Shown one piece after another: positions 41,232 to 50,830 of a DNA stretch of 64,000 bases. Source of the DNA: CAYRSS01 sp964426945 (lineage in GTDB: Bacteria > Planctomycetota > Phycisphaerae > UBA1845); contig CAYRSS010000004.1 in the NCBI GenBank assembly GCA_964426945.1, forward strand, positions 62,001 to 126,000. Direction: 5' to 3'. Position 1 is the first letter of the stretch; the number at the start of each line of letters is the position of its first letter. The translations under genes were made by a program, and so were the position numbers. Under the pieces are notes generated by a model. It saw only the letters and a program-made list of their open reading frames with translations. It was not told the origin of the DNA and ran no database searches.

Positions 41232-43748
41232 CTACCGGTTGTCGTTGTCCTTCTCTCTCAGGCGGTCAATGCCCCGCTTGGCGACGGTCTCGGGATCGTC
41301 GCTCTCCTCCGGGTTGCCTTCGTCGGCTCCACGCCGCGCGGTGGCTGGCGCCGCGGAACCGGTTGAGCCGCCCTCGAACACGGCGGGCAGGCGAATGCGG
41401 TACATGACCCGCGCATGGCCCGGCACCGGCTCCATGATGCGGAACGCCTCGTCGCCGCTTCGGCGAACCGCCAGCCGGATCGGACCCGGCTGGTCAGCAA
41501 AACCGATCAGGTACAGGCTGTCGCGCTGCAGCCGGTCGCGCAGGTCGAACTGGCGCAGCCGGTCGAGACTGAGTGTCTTGGACGACATGAACCCGCCGAA
41601 GGTCGTCTGCGTGTTCAGCACGGTGGGATCGAAGTCGCCCGCGGTTGAGGCCAGCAGCAGCGCCTGGAAGTCCGACTCGCCCACGGGCGCCGGCGGGGCG
41701 ATCGCCTGGGGCAGGAATCGCCGGATGATCAGGTTGCTCCAGTCGACGTGGCGCTTCGCCAGCTTGGACTCGGCCAGCAGCCTGGTCATGTCGCCGCGTG
41801 TCTTCCCATAGCACAGGTCCGCCAGCGACAGCCGCCCGCCGCCAGCCGGGATTTCGCCTCCGAGTCGGAAGGCGTAGATGTTGTCGGAGCGCTCACCGGT
41901 GCCGCCGCGACCGTCTGTCCTCACGGTGTTGGAATACGCCTGAATGACCCAGCAGTCGCGGAGAGTCACGCCGAGATCGTTGGCGATCCAACTGTCGTCG
42001 CTGATGCGCCAATCATGATCGCCGCCGCCGCCCGGCATGACGCGTACTGAAGCGGTCACCGTGCCGCCGAGCGGGCCTTCCCACCGCCCCTCCAGCCGCT
42101 TCAGGGTGGCGCGGATGCGCACGTCATCCAGTCCGGCCGAGGCGGGAAGCAGGCGGTACTCGTCGCGGTCGGCGAACTCGCGGAAGCCCATCGGATCGCC
42201 GCTCATCGGCAGCGGACGCAGGAAACAGCGACTGGGGCCGCGCTCCATCTCGATGGCCGGGTTGCCGGGCAACCACAGATCGAGCGAGGTGTCGGTCGGC
42301 GTCTTGATCCCGAAGAACACGGCGCCGCGCGCGTAGTTCTCGCCCGCGGGGACGTCGATCACCGAGAGCTGGTGCACCTTGTAGCCCACACCCTGCACGC
42401 TGCGGACGGCGGCCAGACTCAGCAGCGAGGCGCCAACGCCGATCAGCGCGAAGGCGCTCCAGTTGTGCTGCTTCCAGCCGCGCGAGCGAAGAAAAGCCCA
42501 CACGCCCGCCGTCGCCAGCACGATGTAGCCGATCGAGAAGATCATCGCGATGACGAAGTATGTCCCGCCGCCCGTCGCAAAGGCCACGGCCGAGGCAACC
42601 TCGTCGAAGAGGCTGACCGGATCGTAGCTGGTGGCCTGCGTACCGCCGGTCTTGAGGCGGAGCACGGTCGTGAAGAAACCGCGCGGACTGCCCGTGTCAC
42701 TGAACACGTCGCGCAGGGTCATGCCGCAAAAAATCACCGCGCCGCGTCCGAGCCCGCGCCGACTGATCAGCGGCAGCTTCAGTCCCGGCTCGACGTGAAT
42801 CGCCTCGGACCCGGGCTTGAGCGTCGCCGACACGTAGCCGACCCGCTCCGCAAAAAACCCGCGGGCAGACTCCGTTTCGCCCAGCAGATCGCGCCGCAGC
42901 GAAGGGAACTCGACCGACGCGGCTGCCTCGCCCGTCGCCACGGGCAGCACGGCGCTGAGCGCAGGCGAGGCCGAGATCTTGCCCGCCGTCCGCGACGCGG
43001 CCACCAGCAGCACGCCACCCTGCCGCACCCACTCGAGCATGGCTTCGAGTTGACGCGGCGTGAGGCGGTCCGGATCGGCGTCGTCCCAGACGAGGTAGTC
43101 CACCGACTCGAGCCCGACCCAATGCTCGGGCAGATTGGCCGGCGCGATGTGCGCCACCCAGGGGCGTCGGGCGAACTGCTGGGTAGCCTCCTGCAGCGAG
43201 TCGATCTTGCCGCGCGCGCCGTCGCTCACGCTCAGCACCAGCAGGTCATCGTCGGAAATGGCCAGCGGCGGCGAACCCGATCCGCACTGGCGAGCGAGCT
43301 GGCCGCTGCAGACCATGTCCACCTGCTCACCGTCGGTGTCGTAGAGCTCGACGACAGGCGGCGATCGCAGCTGGATCGGGTTGGCGAGCAGGTAGAGATA
43401 CCGACGGATGGCGGTGACGTCGCCGCCGAGGTGAACAGGAACACTGTCGAAGGCCACGTCGCCGTCGATGTCACGATGGCCGATGCGCATTGTGCCGTCG
43501 AACGTACCTCGACCTTCCATCCCCAGATCGACGATGACGGGCGCCCACGCACCGATGCGCACGACGTCGCCCTGGCTGGTCGGGAAGCCGACGTGGCCGA
43601 CCAGCACCGTCACCTGCCCCGGCGCGGGCAATACCGGCAGCGTCAGCCAAAGGGCCATGACCAGCGCGCTCCGACGTGCGCTGCGCCCGGCGGGCACAAG
43701 GGCGCGCTGAGTCGGTCTCAGGATGCGGAGAAGAAGTGGCTGGACCAT
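41232..43748 (-). CDS. Large membrane protein of the ABC exporter operon, unknown
   Basis: The protein has 838 residues from the ATG at 43748; a GTG at 43784 would add 12. A signal-like segment (ALVMALWLTLPVLPAPGQ) precedes a large domain with RLTPRQLEAMLEWVRQGGVLLVAAS near residue 255, which resembles the glutamine-amidotransferase-like fold of GldG-type and DUF4350 proteins. Membrane segments lie near residues 385-410 and 425-445. The C-terminal half is extracytoplasmic and beta-rich. As first gene of the operon it may couple substrate binding to the exporter. Function is not known. Confidence 0.65.
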   Translation of the reverse strand: MVQPLLLRILRPTQRALVPAGRSARRSALVMALWLTLPVLPAPGQVTVLVGHVGFPTSQGDVVRIGAWAPVIVDLGMEGRGTFDGTMRIGHRDIDGDVAFDSVPVHLGGDVTAIRRYLYLLANPIQLRSPPVVELYDTDGEQVDMVCSGQLARQCGSGSPPLAISDDDLLVLSVSDGARGKIDSLQEATQQFARRPWVAHIAPANLPEHWVGLESVDYLVWDDADPDRLTPRQLEAMLEWVRQGGVLLVAASRTAGKISASPALSAVLPVATGEAAASVEFPSLRRDLLGETESARGFFAERVGYVSATLKPGSEAIHVEPGLKLPLISRRGLGRGAVIFCGMTLRDVFSDTGSPRGFFTTVLRLKTGGTQATSYDPVSLFDEVASAVAFATGGGTYFVIAMIFSIGYIVLATAGVWAFLRSRGWKQHNWSAFALIGVGASLLSLAAVRSVQGVGYKVHQLSVIDVPAGENYARGAVFFGIKTPTDTSLDLWLPGNPAIEMERGPSRCFLRPLPMSGDPMGFREFADRDEYRLLPASAGLDDVRIRATLKRLEGRWEGPLGGTVTASVRVMPGGGGDHDWRISDDSWIANDLGVTLRDCWVIQAYSNTVRTDGRGGTGERSDNIYAFRLGGEIPAGGGRLSLADLCYGKTRGDMTRLLAESKLAKRHVDWSNLIIRRFLPQAIAPPAPVGESDFQALLLASTAGDFDPTVLNTQTTFGGFMSSKTLSLDRLRQFDLRDRLQRDSLYLIGFADQPGPIRLAVRRSGDEAFRIMEPVPGHARVMYRIRLPAVFEGGSTGSAAPATARRGADEGNPEESDDPETVAKRGIDRLREKDNDNR

Positions 43749-43839
43749 GGCGCTTTGCCGGATCAATCCGCCGGGCGCTTTCACAACAGCCGCCGCCTGG
43801 AACCGGCGGACACCGCGCCAAGCGAATTCGGGTCGCGGG

Positions 43840-43868
43840 ATTCTAGCCCTGATCCTACAGACTCACAA
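43840..43868 (-). promoter_or_regulatory. Promoter of the ABC exporter operon
   Basis: On the minus strand TTGTGA (43868-43863), a 17-base spacer and TAGAAT (43845-43840). Start of transcription is expected near 43833, about 85 bases before the start at 43748. Confidence 0.65.
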
Positions 43869-44239
43869 TTGTTGTACAGCCCCGCGAGCATGTCGGTTCA
43901 CACATGTCGGGAGGATGGCATCGCAGCCGGCGCGCAGGGAGGCGGCGCGCACATCCAGCCAGGACCGCGGCGACGGCGGCGCACGACGGTTCGTGGCTCG
44001 GAAAAGCCGGTGGCCGGACGGGTTCAGGACGGACAGGACGGACGGATGTTATTGGCGCCGCTGAAAAGTCCACGCGTCCGAGACCCGCCGATGCGACAGG
44101 AATCGACAAGATCGACCCCCGCGAACGCGCGCTGCCGGACGCTTCCCACGGGCGTACGATGACAGAGCTACCCGCTGGGGTGGCCCGGCCGCCCGGTCCC
44201 CGATAGACCGAACTCAGACGAGTCGCAGGAGCTGATCAC
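43869..44239. other. Intergenic region, no gene seen
   Basis: These 371 bases separate the exporter operon from a divergent lipoprotein gene. Short frames lack ribosome sites. A palindromic ACAATTGT lies just before the region at about 43866-43873. Nothing else is supported. Confidence 0.4.
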
Positions 44240-44710
44240 ATGGTGCAATCCGGTCGCACGGCGGACATGGCGCGCTGGATTCTGGCCGGGGCGCTGGCGA
44301 CGGCCGCCGGCTGCGGCTCGCTCGGCGGCGACCTCTGCGACGGTGGCGGCCGCGTGAGCAGCAGCGACACCTCCGCCTCGCTGGACGGCGCGTGGCGTCT
44401 GACGGTGTCAGGCGCCGCTCCGCCGTCGCTCCTCGCGGCCGCCGACGGCGCATGCATCACCGTGGAACAGGGAGTCGCCACAGCCTGGCGTCAGGGCTGC
44501 ACCGGCGACATCCTCGGCGGGTCATTCGAAGCCCGCGAAGACGCCGGCCGGGTGGAACTGGAGGCGGTGGTCCGGATCAACGCGATGCCCCAGCTCCTGC
44601 GGCTGGCGCTGCAGCGGGATTCGGGGACGACGCTCGGTGGGCGCGTGTTGCTGATCGGCGAAGGGGGGCAGGTTCAGGCCTGCGCGCCGGTGGAGCTGTC
44701 TCCCGGCTGA
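44240..44710 (+). CDS. Small lipoprotein, unknown function
   Basis: The protein has 156 residues; the ATG at 44240 has AGGAG eight bases upstream. The lipobox ATAAGC is near residue 25. The mature part is a small beta-rich domain (SLDGAWRLTVSGAAP, then VATAWRQGCTGDILGGSFEA) with cysteines that could pair. The family is not recognised. Its last 37 bases overlap the convergent small gene at 44674-45018. Confidence 0.65.
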   Translation: MVQSGRTADMARWILAGALATAAGCGSLGGDLCDGGGRVSSSDTSASLDGAWRLTVSGAAPPSLLAAADGACITVEQGVATAWRQGCTGDILGGSFEAREDAGRVELEAVVRINAMPQLLRLALQRDSGTTLGGRVLLIGEGGQVQACAPVELSPG

Positions 44711-45018
44711 CCGGCTGGCGCGGAGGGTCCGGCAGCCCGGTCGAGCGCGTAGCGGCTCACCCGGTCGTAGGTGCTGGCAAGGAACCCCACGAGCGGAAAG
44801 CCCCCGCGCGGAAAAGGCGACGAGCCGAGCTTCTCAAGAATCTCAAGCATCTCCTCGGGCGGCTCGATCCGCACGTCGATGTGCCGCAGCATCGCCCCGG
44901 CCTGCCAGAAGCGCGAGGCGCTGACCGGCTCGGGGGGCTCGGCGACAGACAGTGGCGCGGCCCCGGTCAGCTCGCGGGGCGTGGCCACTGCGTCGTGCAT
45001 GTCGCCGGTCGGATTCAT
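44674..45018 (-). CDS. Small cytoplasmic protein after the SNF2 gene, unknown
   Basis: The protein has 114 residues, with a centre that looks well folded (HIDVRIEPPEEMLEILEKLG, then FPLVGFLASTYDRVSRYAL) and flexible ends. It starts 34 bases after the SNF2 gene and is probably co-transcribed with it. It overlaps the convergent lipoprotein gene by 37 bases. I do not recognise the family. Confidence 0.5.
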   Translation of the reverse strand: MNPTGDMHDAVATPRELTGAAPLSVAEPPEPVSASRFWQAGAMLRHIDVRIEPPEEMLEILEKLGSSPFPRGGFPLVGFLASTYDRVSRYALDRAAGPSAPAGQPGDSSTGAQA

Positions 45019-45052
45019 GCCCTGGTGCTCCCTTGCCGCGGATGGCCGCGGC

Positions 45053-48000
45053 TCAGCCCTCGGCCACCGCGTCGCGCGACAGCGCGAACAACTCGCGCAG
45101 CGCGTCGGTCGACAGTTCGGTCAGCCATTCCTCGCCCGATCCCACGATGTTCTCGGCCAGCATCCGTTTGCGGCTGATCATGGCGTCGATGCGCTCCTCG
45201 AGCGTGCCGACGCAGACGTACTTGTGGACCTGCACCTGCTTCGACTGGCCGATGCGATGGGCACGGTCGGTGGCCTGATCCTCGACCGCCGGGTTCCACC
45301 AGCGATCGAAGTGAAACACGTGGCTCGCCGCCGTCAGGTTGAGGCCGAACCCCCCCGCCTTCAGAGACAGGATGAACACCGGAGCGTCGCCCGATGGATC
45401 CTGGAAACGGTCCACCAGTGCGACGCGGGCCTTCTGGTCGGTGCCACCGTGCAGGAGCAGGACTTCGCACCCCAGCGTCTCCTTGAGCAATGGCTGGAGC
45501 AGCTCGCCCATCTGGCGGAACTGGGTGAACACCAGGGCCCGGTCGCCCTCGGCCACGGCTTCCTCGAGCATCTCGGTGAGCCGATCGCACTTGCCGCTGC
45601 GGTGCGGCCGGGCGGGGCCATCGGCCAGGAAAAGGCTCGGGTGGTTACAGATCTGCTTGAGCTTCACCAGCGTCGCGAGGATGAGGCCGCGGCGGGTGAT
45701 GCCCTGGGCGTGCGAGATCTGGCCCATCATGTCCGACACGACCGCCTCGTAGAGTGCGGCCTGCTCTCGCGTCAGGTTGCAGAAGACCTTCATCTCCATT
45801 TTCGCCGGCAACTCGGCGGCGATCTGCGGATCGCTCTTGAGCCGGCGCAGTACGAAGGGGCGGATCAGCGCCCGCAGCCGCGCCGCGCAGTTCGCGTCAT
45901 GCCGCCGCTCGATGGGCACCGCGAATCGCCGGCGGAACTCGGCCGCTCCGCCCAGATAGCCCGGATTGATGAAGTCCATGATCGACCACAGCTCGCTCAG
46001 GCGGTTCTCCACCGGCGTGCCGGTCAGGGCCACGCGGAGCACGGCGGAGAGCGAGCGAATGGCGAGCGACTGCTTCGCGGCAGGGTTCTTGATGTTCTGG
46101 GCTTCGTCGAGGGCCAGCCGGTGCCACTGCACCCGGGAGAGAAACTCGCGATCGCGGTGGATCAGCCCGTACGTGCTGATCACGACGTCGAACTCGGTCA
46201 CCCGCCGCACGAAGTCCTCGCCGCTGAGGCGATCCAGCCCGTGATGCACCAGCACACGCAGGTTGGGGCCGAACTTCGCGATTTCGCGCTCCCAGTTGCC
46301 CACCAGCGACATCGGAATCACGAGCAACGTCGGCCCCGGCGAAGCACCCTCCTCGCGCTCCTTGAGCAGGAGCGAGATGAGCTGAATCGTCTTGCCCAAC
46401 CCCATGTCGTCGGCCAGGCACGAGCCCAGCCCGTGACGGCCGAGAAACCGGAACCAGGCCAGCCCGTTGAGCTGGTAAGGCCGCAACACCCCCTTGAACT
46501 CCGCGGGCGGCTCGGTCGTCTCCATCCGCGCATCCGGGCGGTCGGCATGGAGCAGCGAGTCGATCCACCCCTCCGCGCGCAGCTCAAGCAGGGGCAGACC
46601 CGTGTCGAGATCGTCCGCCAGGTAGCTTTGCCGCAGGGCCTCGAAGACGGTCATGTGCCCCGAGCGGGCACGGTCGAGGAACCGCAGCGCCGCCTTCACG
46701 TCGGAGGGCTGCACCACGACCCACCGACCGCGAACCTGCACCAGCGGCGACTTGGACTGGGCCAGGGCAGTGATCTCCGCGGTGTTGAGGCTCTCCTCGC
46801 CCAGGGCGACGCGCCAGTCATACTCGACGAGGGTCTCCAGACTCAGCGCCGAACCGTCTGCCCGTCCCGGTCCGTCGCCGGCGTGCAGGTGCAGTCGCAT
46901 GCCGATGCGCGGCCGCTCACCGCGCCACCACCGCGGCGCCCAGACCACGAGCCCGTCGTGCTCCAGCATGGGCATCGCTTCCTGCAGAAACTGGTACGCC
47001 TCGTCGAGCGACAGTTCGCAGGCGCCGGTACGATCCGACTCCAGGCAGCGCGCCAGCGGTGGGAAGTGGCGCACCGCGCGCTGCAGGTCGGCATGAAGCT
47101 GTTCGCGCGCCTCTTCGAAGGGGCGGCGCAGGATGAGGGGGTCGGCGGCGTGGTCCTGCCACAGCCGCTCCGCGTCCACGATCCAGTCCGGGTCGTCCAG
47201 CGCCTGCACATGAAGCGTCAGCCGCCACGGCAGCGCAATCGCCTCCGGGCCGGAGAGCGACGTCGGCAGGTCGGGCGGCTCCAGCCGCAGGCAGGTCCGG
47301 CAGGTCTGCACCGGCGAGGGCGGCGAGAGGCGGGCCAGCCAGTCGCGGATCGCGGCGTGGATTTCGGCCCCTTCGGCGGGATTGACGGGCACGCGGCTGT
47401 CCGAGCGGACCAGCGCACGCAGCCATTGCGTTTGCGGGGCGTGGTCTTCGTGCCGGCGGTCGTGAAGCGTGTGGGCCAGCTCATCGCCTTCCAGCGCCCG
47501 TCGCACGAGCGCATCGGCCGCCGACCACAGGAAGTTCTCGACCAGCTCCCCCGCCTGAGCGGCCGGCGCGCCCCCGAGCGAGCGGCACACCGGCGGCATC
47601 GCTTCGATCAGCAGGCGCAGCCGTCCGACTGCGGGCTGATCGTCCACCACGACGCGCCAGAAGCCGCGGTACTGCCCGGGGCCGTCGCGGTGGATATCGG
47701 GGACGAAGCGCTGGCGGGCCAGCAGTTCCAGCACGAACCGCGCCGCCCGCGACCAGAAGAGGAAGGAATCGGCCGCGCTCACCGCCGAGCCGCCGGCGGG
47801 CAGACTGATGAGCACGTCCACGGCGTCAGCCGGGGCGAACGTCAGCGTCTCGACCGGGAGTTCGCGAAGGTCCGCCGGGCCGCCGTCGGATGCTGATCCG
47901 GATGCCATTGGGCGGCCGTCGCAATGTGGGACGAGAAGGGTGAGCCGCCCCACCGCCGCTTCCGCCACCAGCAGGGCGTCGCAGACATCGCCAAGTCGGT

Positions 48001-48178
48001 CGCGAAGCTCGCCGGGCGAGAGCAGCGCCAGCAGGTCGGAAGCAATGGCCTGCGCGGTCGCCGCGCCGCCGCCGGCTCCCTGACGCTCCTCCGACGCGCC
48101 GGGGTGAGCCCGGGGCTCCGTCGCCTCTCCCCACAGGTGCAGTTGTCCGCGGAACCAGTTCGCGTGAAGCCGGACCAT
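45053..48178 (-). CDS. SNF2-family DNA helicase/ATPase
   Basis: The protein has 1041 residues from the ATG at 48178 with GGAGA upstream; an in-frame ATG at 48247 lies on the promoter and is unlikely. About 570 N-terminal residues are the bacterial SNF2-associated region. The ATPase core starts near residue 590: LADDMGLGKTIQLISLLL (motif I), LDEAQNIKNPAAKQ (motif II) and VALTGTPVENRLSELWS (motif III). The second lobe ends RWWNPAVEDQATDRAHRIGQ. It moves along or remodels protein-DNA complexes. Targets in bacteria are poorly known. No nuclease or phage-defence partner is adjacent, so I do not call it a defence gene. Confidence 0.92.
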   Translation of the reverse strand: MVRLHANWFRGQLHLWGEATEPRAHPGASEERQGAGGGAATAQAIASDLLALLSPGELRDRLGDVCDALLVAEAAVGRLTLLVPHCDGRPMASGSASDGGPADLRELPVETLTFAPADAVDVLISLPAGGSAVSAADSFLFWSRAARFVLELLARQRFVPDIHRDGPGQYRGFWRVVVDDQPAVGRLRLLIEAMPPVCRSLGGAPAAQAGELVENFLWSAADALVRRALEGDELAHTLHDRRHEDHAPQTQWLRALVRSDSRVPVNPAEGAEIHAAIRDWLARLSPPSPVQTCRTCLRLEPPDLPTSLSGPEAIALPWRLTLHVQALDDPDWIVDAERLWQDHAADPLILRRPFEEAREQLHADLQRAVRHFPPLARCLESDRTGACELSLDEAYQFLQEAMPMLEHDGLVVWAPRWWRGERPRIGMRLHLHAGDGPGRADGSALSLETLVEYDWRVALGEESLNTAEITALAQSKSPLVQVRGRWVVVQPSDVKAALRFLDRARSGHMTVFEALRQSYLADDLDTGLPLLELRAEGWIDSLLHADRPDARMETTEPPAEFKGVLRPYQLNGLAWFRFLGRHGLGSCLADDMGLGKTIQLISLLLKEREEGASPGPTLLVIPMSLVGNWEREIAKFGPNLRVLVHHGLDRLSGEDFVRRVTEFDVVISTYGLIHRDREFLSRVQWHRLALDEAQNIKNPAAKQSLAIRSLSAVLRVALTGTPVENRLSELWSIMDFINPGYLGGAAEFRRRFAVPIERRHDANCAARLRALIRPFVLRRLKSDPQIAAELPAKMEMKVFCNLTREQAALYEAVVSDMMGQISHAQGITRRGLILATLVKLKQICNHPSLFLADGPARPHRSGKCDRLTEMLEEAVAEGDRALVFTQFRQMGELLQPLLKETLGCEVLLLHGGTDQKARVALVDRFQDPSGDAPVFILSLKAGGFGLNLTAASHVFHFDRWWNPAVEDQATDRAHRIGQSKQVQVHKYVCVGTLEERIDAMISRKRMLAENIVGSGEEWLTELSTDALRELFALSRDAVAEG

Positions 48179-48245
48179 GCCATCTCCGCGCCGCGCGCCG
48201 CACGCCGAGGCGGGACACTCCTCGTCCCCGCGCAGCGAACGGGGC

Positions 48246-48274
48246 ATTGTATCACGTCCCGGGCGGGTTGTCAG
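48246..48274 (-). promoter_or_regulatory. Promoter of the SNF2 helicase gene
   Basis: On the minus strand CTGACA (48274-48269), a 17-base spacer ending in TGA, and TACAAT (48251-48246). Both boxes match at five of six positions and the -10 is extended. The start would lie near 48239, about 60 bases before the ATG. Confidence 0.75.
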
Positions 48275-48317
48275 GCGGGAGGGAAACGCCCCGAGGAGGG
48301 CCGGGATTCACAGCCGG

Positions 48318-49934
48318 TCAGGGTGCTGAGGGCAGTCGCATCGCATCTACCGTGTCGCGGATCCGCAGTTCCCAGCTCTTCCGCTCTGATTCCAGGAGCT
48401 GTCGCAGGGCGACCACCGCCCGCGGGTCGAACTGGCTGCCCGAAAGCCTGCGGATCTCGGCGAGGACGTCGTCCACGTCGCGCCGCCCGCGGTAGACGCG
48501 GTCGGTGGTCATGGCGTCGAAGGCGTCGGCGACGTGCAGCACACGTGAGCCGACCGGGATCTGTTCACCACACAGCCCGTTGGGACCGCCCGAGCCGTCG
48601 AAGTGCTCGCGCTGATGGCGAATCATCTGTGTCTCGGTCTCCAGCATGCGCAGATGGTCGACGATGCGGATCGTGATCAGCGGAACCTGTGCCATGAGGT
48701 TCAACTCGATCGGCGTCAGCGGCTGAGGCTTGAGCAGGATACGGTCGGGGATGCCCACTTTGCCGATGTCGTGCAACAGCGCCGCGTTGTGGATCGACTT
48801 GACCGTGCCCGGGCTGCAGCCCATGCGGGCGGCGATACGCTCGGCGTAGAAGGCGACGTTGCGCGAGTGTCTCGCCGTGTAGGCGTCCTTCTCGTCAAGC
48901 GCCTGCAGCAGCGAGGACACGCTCTGGACGTAGACCTCCTTCGTCTGGATGCTGAGCGCGGCCACCCGACGACGGAGCGATTCGACCTCGTCGGTCTCGA
49001 CCATCTCCATCAGAGCGATGCTGTCTTCCAGTTCGGCAGCGAGCGACACGCGGTTGCGTCCGCGGCGTTTGGAGAGGTACATCGCGCGGTCGGCCAGGTC
49101 GACGAGCGCCGAGGCCGTCACCGCGCGGGGGTCGTCGGTGTCAGCCACGCCGAACGAAGCTGTTACGGCGTGTCCGCGTAAGCCCGGTGCGTGGATCTCC
49201 GAGGAAATCGCCCGGCGGATGCGCTCCGCCAGTCGGCCGGCGTCGGTGGCCGTCGCCTCGGGCAGTATGATGGCGAACTCTTCGCCGCCGAACCGCCCGG
49301 CGATGTCCACCGCCCGGATGTTCTCGCGGATGATGCGCGAAGTCTCTTCCAGAACGTCGTTGCCGACGAGGTGGCCGTAGGTGTCATTGATGACCTTGAA
49401 GTAGTCCAGGTCGACCATCATCATCGCCAGCGAGTGGCCGTAACGGCGCGAGCGGTTCAGCTCGTGCGCCAGCAGGCGGTTGAGATGGTCGTGGTTGTAG
49501 AGCCCCGTCAAGCCGTCCGTGACCGCGGCGCTGCGCAGCCGCTGTTGAAACTCCCACATGCGGACACCGGCGCGCAGGCGGCCGACCACCTCGAGAAGCT
49601 TCACCGGCTTGGAGAGGTAGTCGTCAGCGCCGCTGGCGAGGGCGCGCTCATTGAGCTCGTAGTTGCCGTGCGCGGTGACGAGCACGAGGAAGGTCATCGC
49701 CAGTTCCGGGTCCTGCCGGATCTGGGCGATGACATCGAGTCCGGTGCCGTCGGGCAGTTCGTAGTCGAGGAAGCAGACTTTCGGCCGCCGTGCCCGCACC
49801 AGGGCCAGCCCCTCGGCGACGCTCGCGGCGGCCACCGAGCTGTACCCCCGGCGCTGGATCTCCCGACCGAGCAGGGCGCTCTGGTCCGGATCGTCCTCGA
49901 CGATGCAGACGTCCAGTTGCTCGACTTCGGTCAT
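48318..49934 (-). CDS. Receiver-GGDEF-HD-GYP signalling protein
   Basis: The protein has 538 residues from the ATG at 49934. Residues 5-120 are a receiver domain with acceptor Asp57 (CFLDYELPDGTG) and Lys109. A GGDEF domain follows with active-site GGEEF (RFGGEEFAIILPE). Residues about 330-520 are HD-GYP-like: HSRNVAFYAERIA, the HD pair in LLHDIGKVGIPDRIL, then RHQREHFDGSGGPNGL. The expected HHE reads QRE and GYP reads GGP, so phosphodiesterase activity may be changed or lost. It would link a phosphorelay to cyclic di-GMP. No histidine kinase is adjacent. Confidence 0.9.
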   Translation of the reverse strand: MTEVEQLDVCIVEDDPDQSALLGREIQRRGYSSVAAASVAEGLALVRARRPKVCFLDYELPDGTGLDVIAQIRQDPELAMTFLVLVTAHGNYELNERALASGADDYLSKPVKLLEVVGRLRAGVRMWEFQQRLRSAAVTDGLTGLYNHDHLNRLLAHELNRSRRYGHSLAMMMVDLDYFKVINDTYGHLVGNDVLEETSRIIRENIRAVDIAGRFGGEEFAIILPEATATDAGRLAERIRRAISSEIHAPGLRGHAVTASFGVADTDDPRAVTASALVDLADRAMYLSKRRGRNRVSLAAELEDSIALMEMVETDEVESLRRRVAALSIQTKEVYVQSVSSLLQALDEKDAYTARHSRNVAFYAERIAARMGCSPGTVKSIHNAALLHDIGKVGIPDRILLKPQPLTPIELNLMAQVPLITIRIVDHLRMLETETQMIRHQREHFDGSGGPNGLCGEQIPVGSRVLHVADAFDAMTTDRVYRGRRDVDDVLAEIRRLSGSQFDPRAVVALRQLLESERKSWELRIRDTVDAMRLPSAP

Positions 49935-50132
49935 TCGATCGGTACCGCCGACGAAGGGGCCGTACCGCCCCGCGCGCCACGAAATGAGCCCGCCGCGGTC
50001 AGCCTGCGGCACTGAGAGGCTTATCGGAGGCCGGTGAGCGCGGGTTCACCGTCGAAGGCGGGTCGTGGTCACGTCCGATAGCATCCGGCGGGCGCGTGGC
50101 CGCGGCTTGGGAGCGGAAAAATGCGCAGGGGG

Positions 50133-50798
50133 TTACCCCAGCTCGACGTTCCAGTAAGCCGCGTCGAGGAACTGCCGCCACGAGGCGTAGCGGTTGTCGC
50201 TGAGCTTGAGGCTGAGCGTCGGGCTGCGCCGCGGCTTCACCGGCTTGCGGATCAAGCGAACGCCGGCCTGTGCCGGGGTGCGGCCCCCCTTGCGGACGTT
50301 GCACGCGACGCAGCAGCAGACGACGTTGGTCCAGCTGTCGCCGCCCCCCTGCGAACGCGGGAGGATATGGTCAAGGCTCAGCTCGCTAGAGGGGAACTTC
50401 TTGCCGCAGTACTGGCACTGGTTGTTGTCGCGCGCGTAGATGTTGCGGCGGTTGAACTTGACGTCGGTGCGCGGCAGCTTCGAGAAGCCAAGAACTCGGA
50501 TGATCCGCGGCACCACCAGGTCGATCCGGACCGTGCGCACCCAGTCGTGCTTCGCGGGCTCAAACGTACGGCGGAACTGGCTCAGCTCCATCCAGTCGGC
50601 GAAGTCGTAGGAGACGTAGTGGCCGTCCTCGACATTGATCACCTCCGCCACGGGCTCGTCATGCTGGTCGCGCTTGAACAGCAGCGAGAAGGCGCGGCGG
50701 ACCCCGATGATCCGTGTGGCGACAAAGTGGGCGTTGAGCAGCAGGACGCTGCCCTCAAGCGATGCGGCAGAGGCGGTGATCGCACTGGCTGGGAAGAC
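50133..50798 (-). CDS. HNH endonuclease with non-canonical start
   Basis: The only ordinary in-frame start is GTG at 50651 (172 residues), but homologous-looking sequence extends further upstream in frame (SVLLLNAHFVATRIIG, VRRAFSLLFK). That is the N-terminal signature of this HNH family, so the shorter protein would lack it. Upstream of 50651 there is no ATG, GTG or TTG before an in-frame TAG, yet a promoter (50831-50859) and an AAAGGAG site (50803-50809) are placed for a start near 50798, where the codon is GTC. The HNH core is clear: CQYCGKKF, LDHILPRSQGG, NVVCCCVACNVRKGG. It is inferred to cut DNA. The extended limit given here is approximate. Confidence 0.7.
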   Translation of the reverse strand, partial: VFPASAITASAASLEGSVLLLNAHFVATRIIGVRRAFSLLFKRDQHDEPVAEVINVEDGHYVSYDFADWMELSQFRRTFEPAKHDWVRTVRIDLVVPRIIRVLGFSKLPRTDVKFNRRNIYARDNNQCQYCGKKFPSSELSLDHILPRSQGGGDSWTNVVCCCVACNVRKGGRTPAQAGVRLIRKPVKPRRSPTLSLKLSDNRYASWRQFLDAAYWNVELG

Positions 50799-50830
50799 GA
50801 GGCTCCTTTCTGGAGTTTGCTCCCGACCCT

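Noticed and set aside
44771..47896. A plus-strand open frame of about 1040 codons over the SNF2 gene
   Set aside because: It is an antisense shadow caused by high GC; the minus strand has all helicase motifs.
45053..48178. SNF2 helicase as part of a phage-defence island
   Set aside because: No nuclease, methylase or phospholipase-type partner is adjacent, and the HNH gene is separated by a signalling gene.
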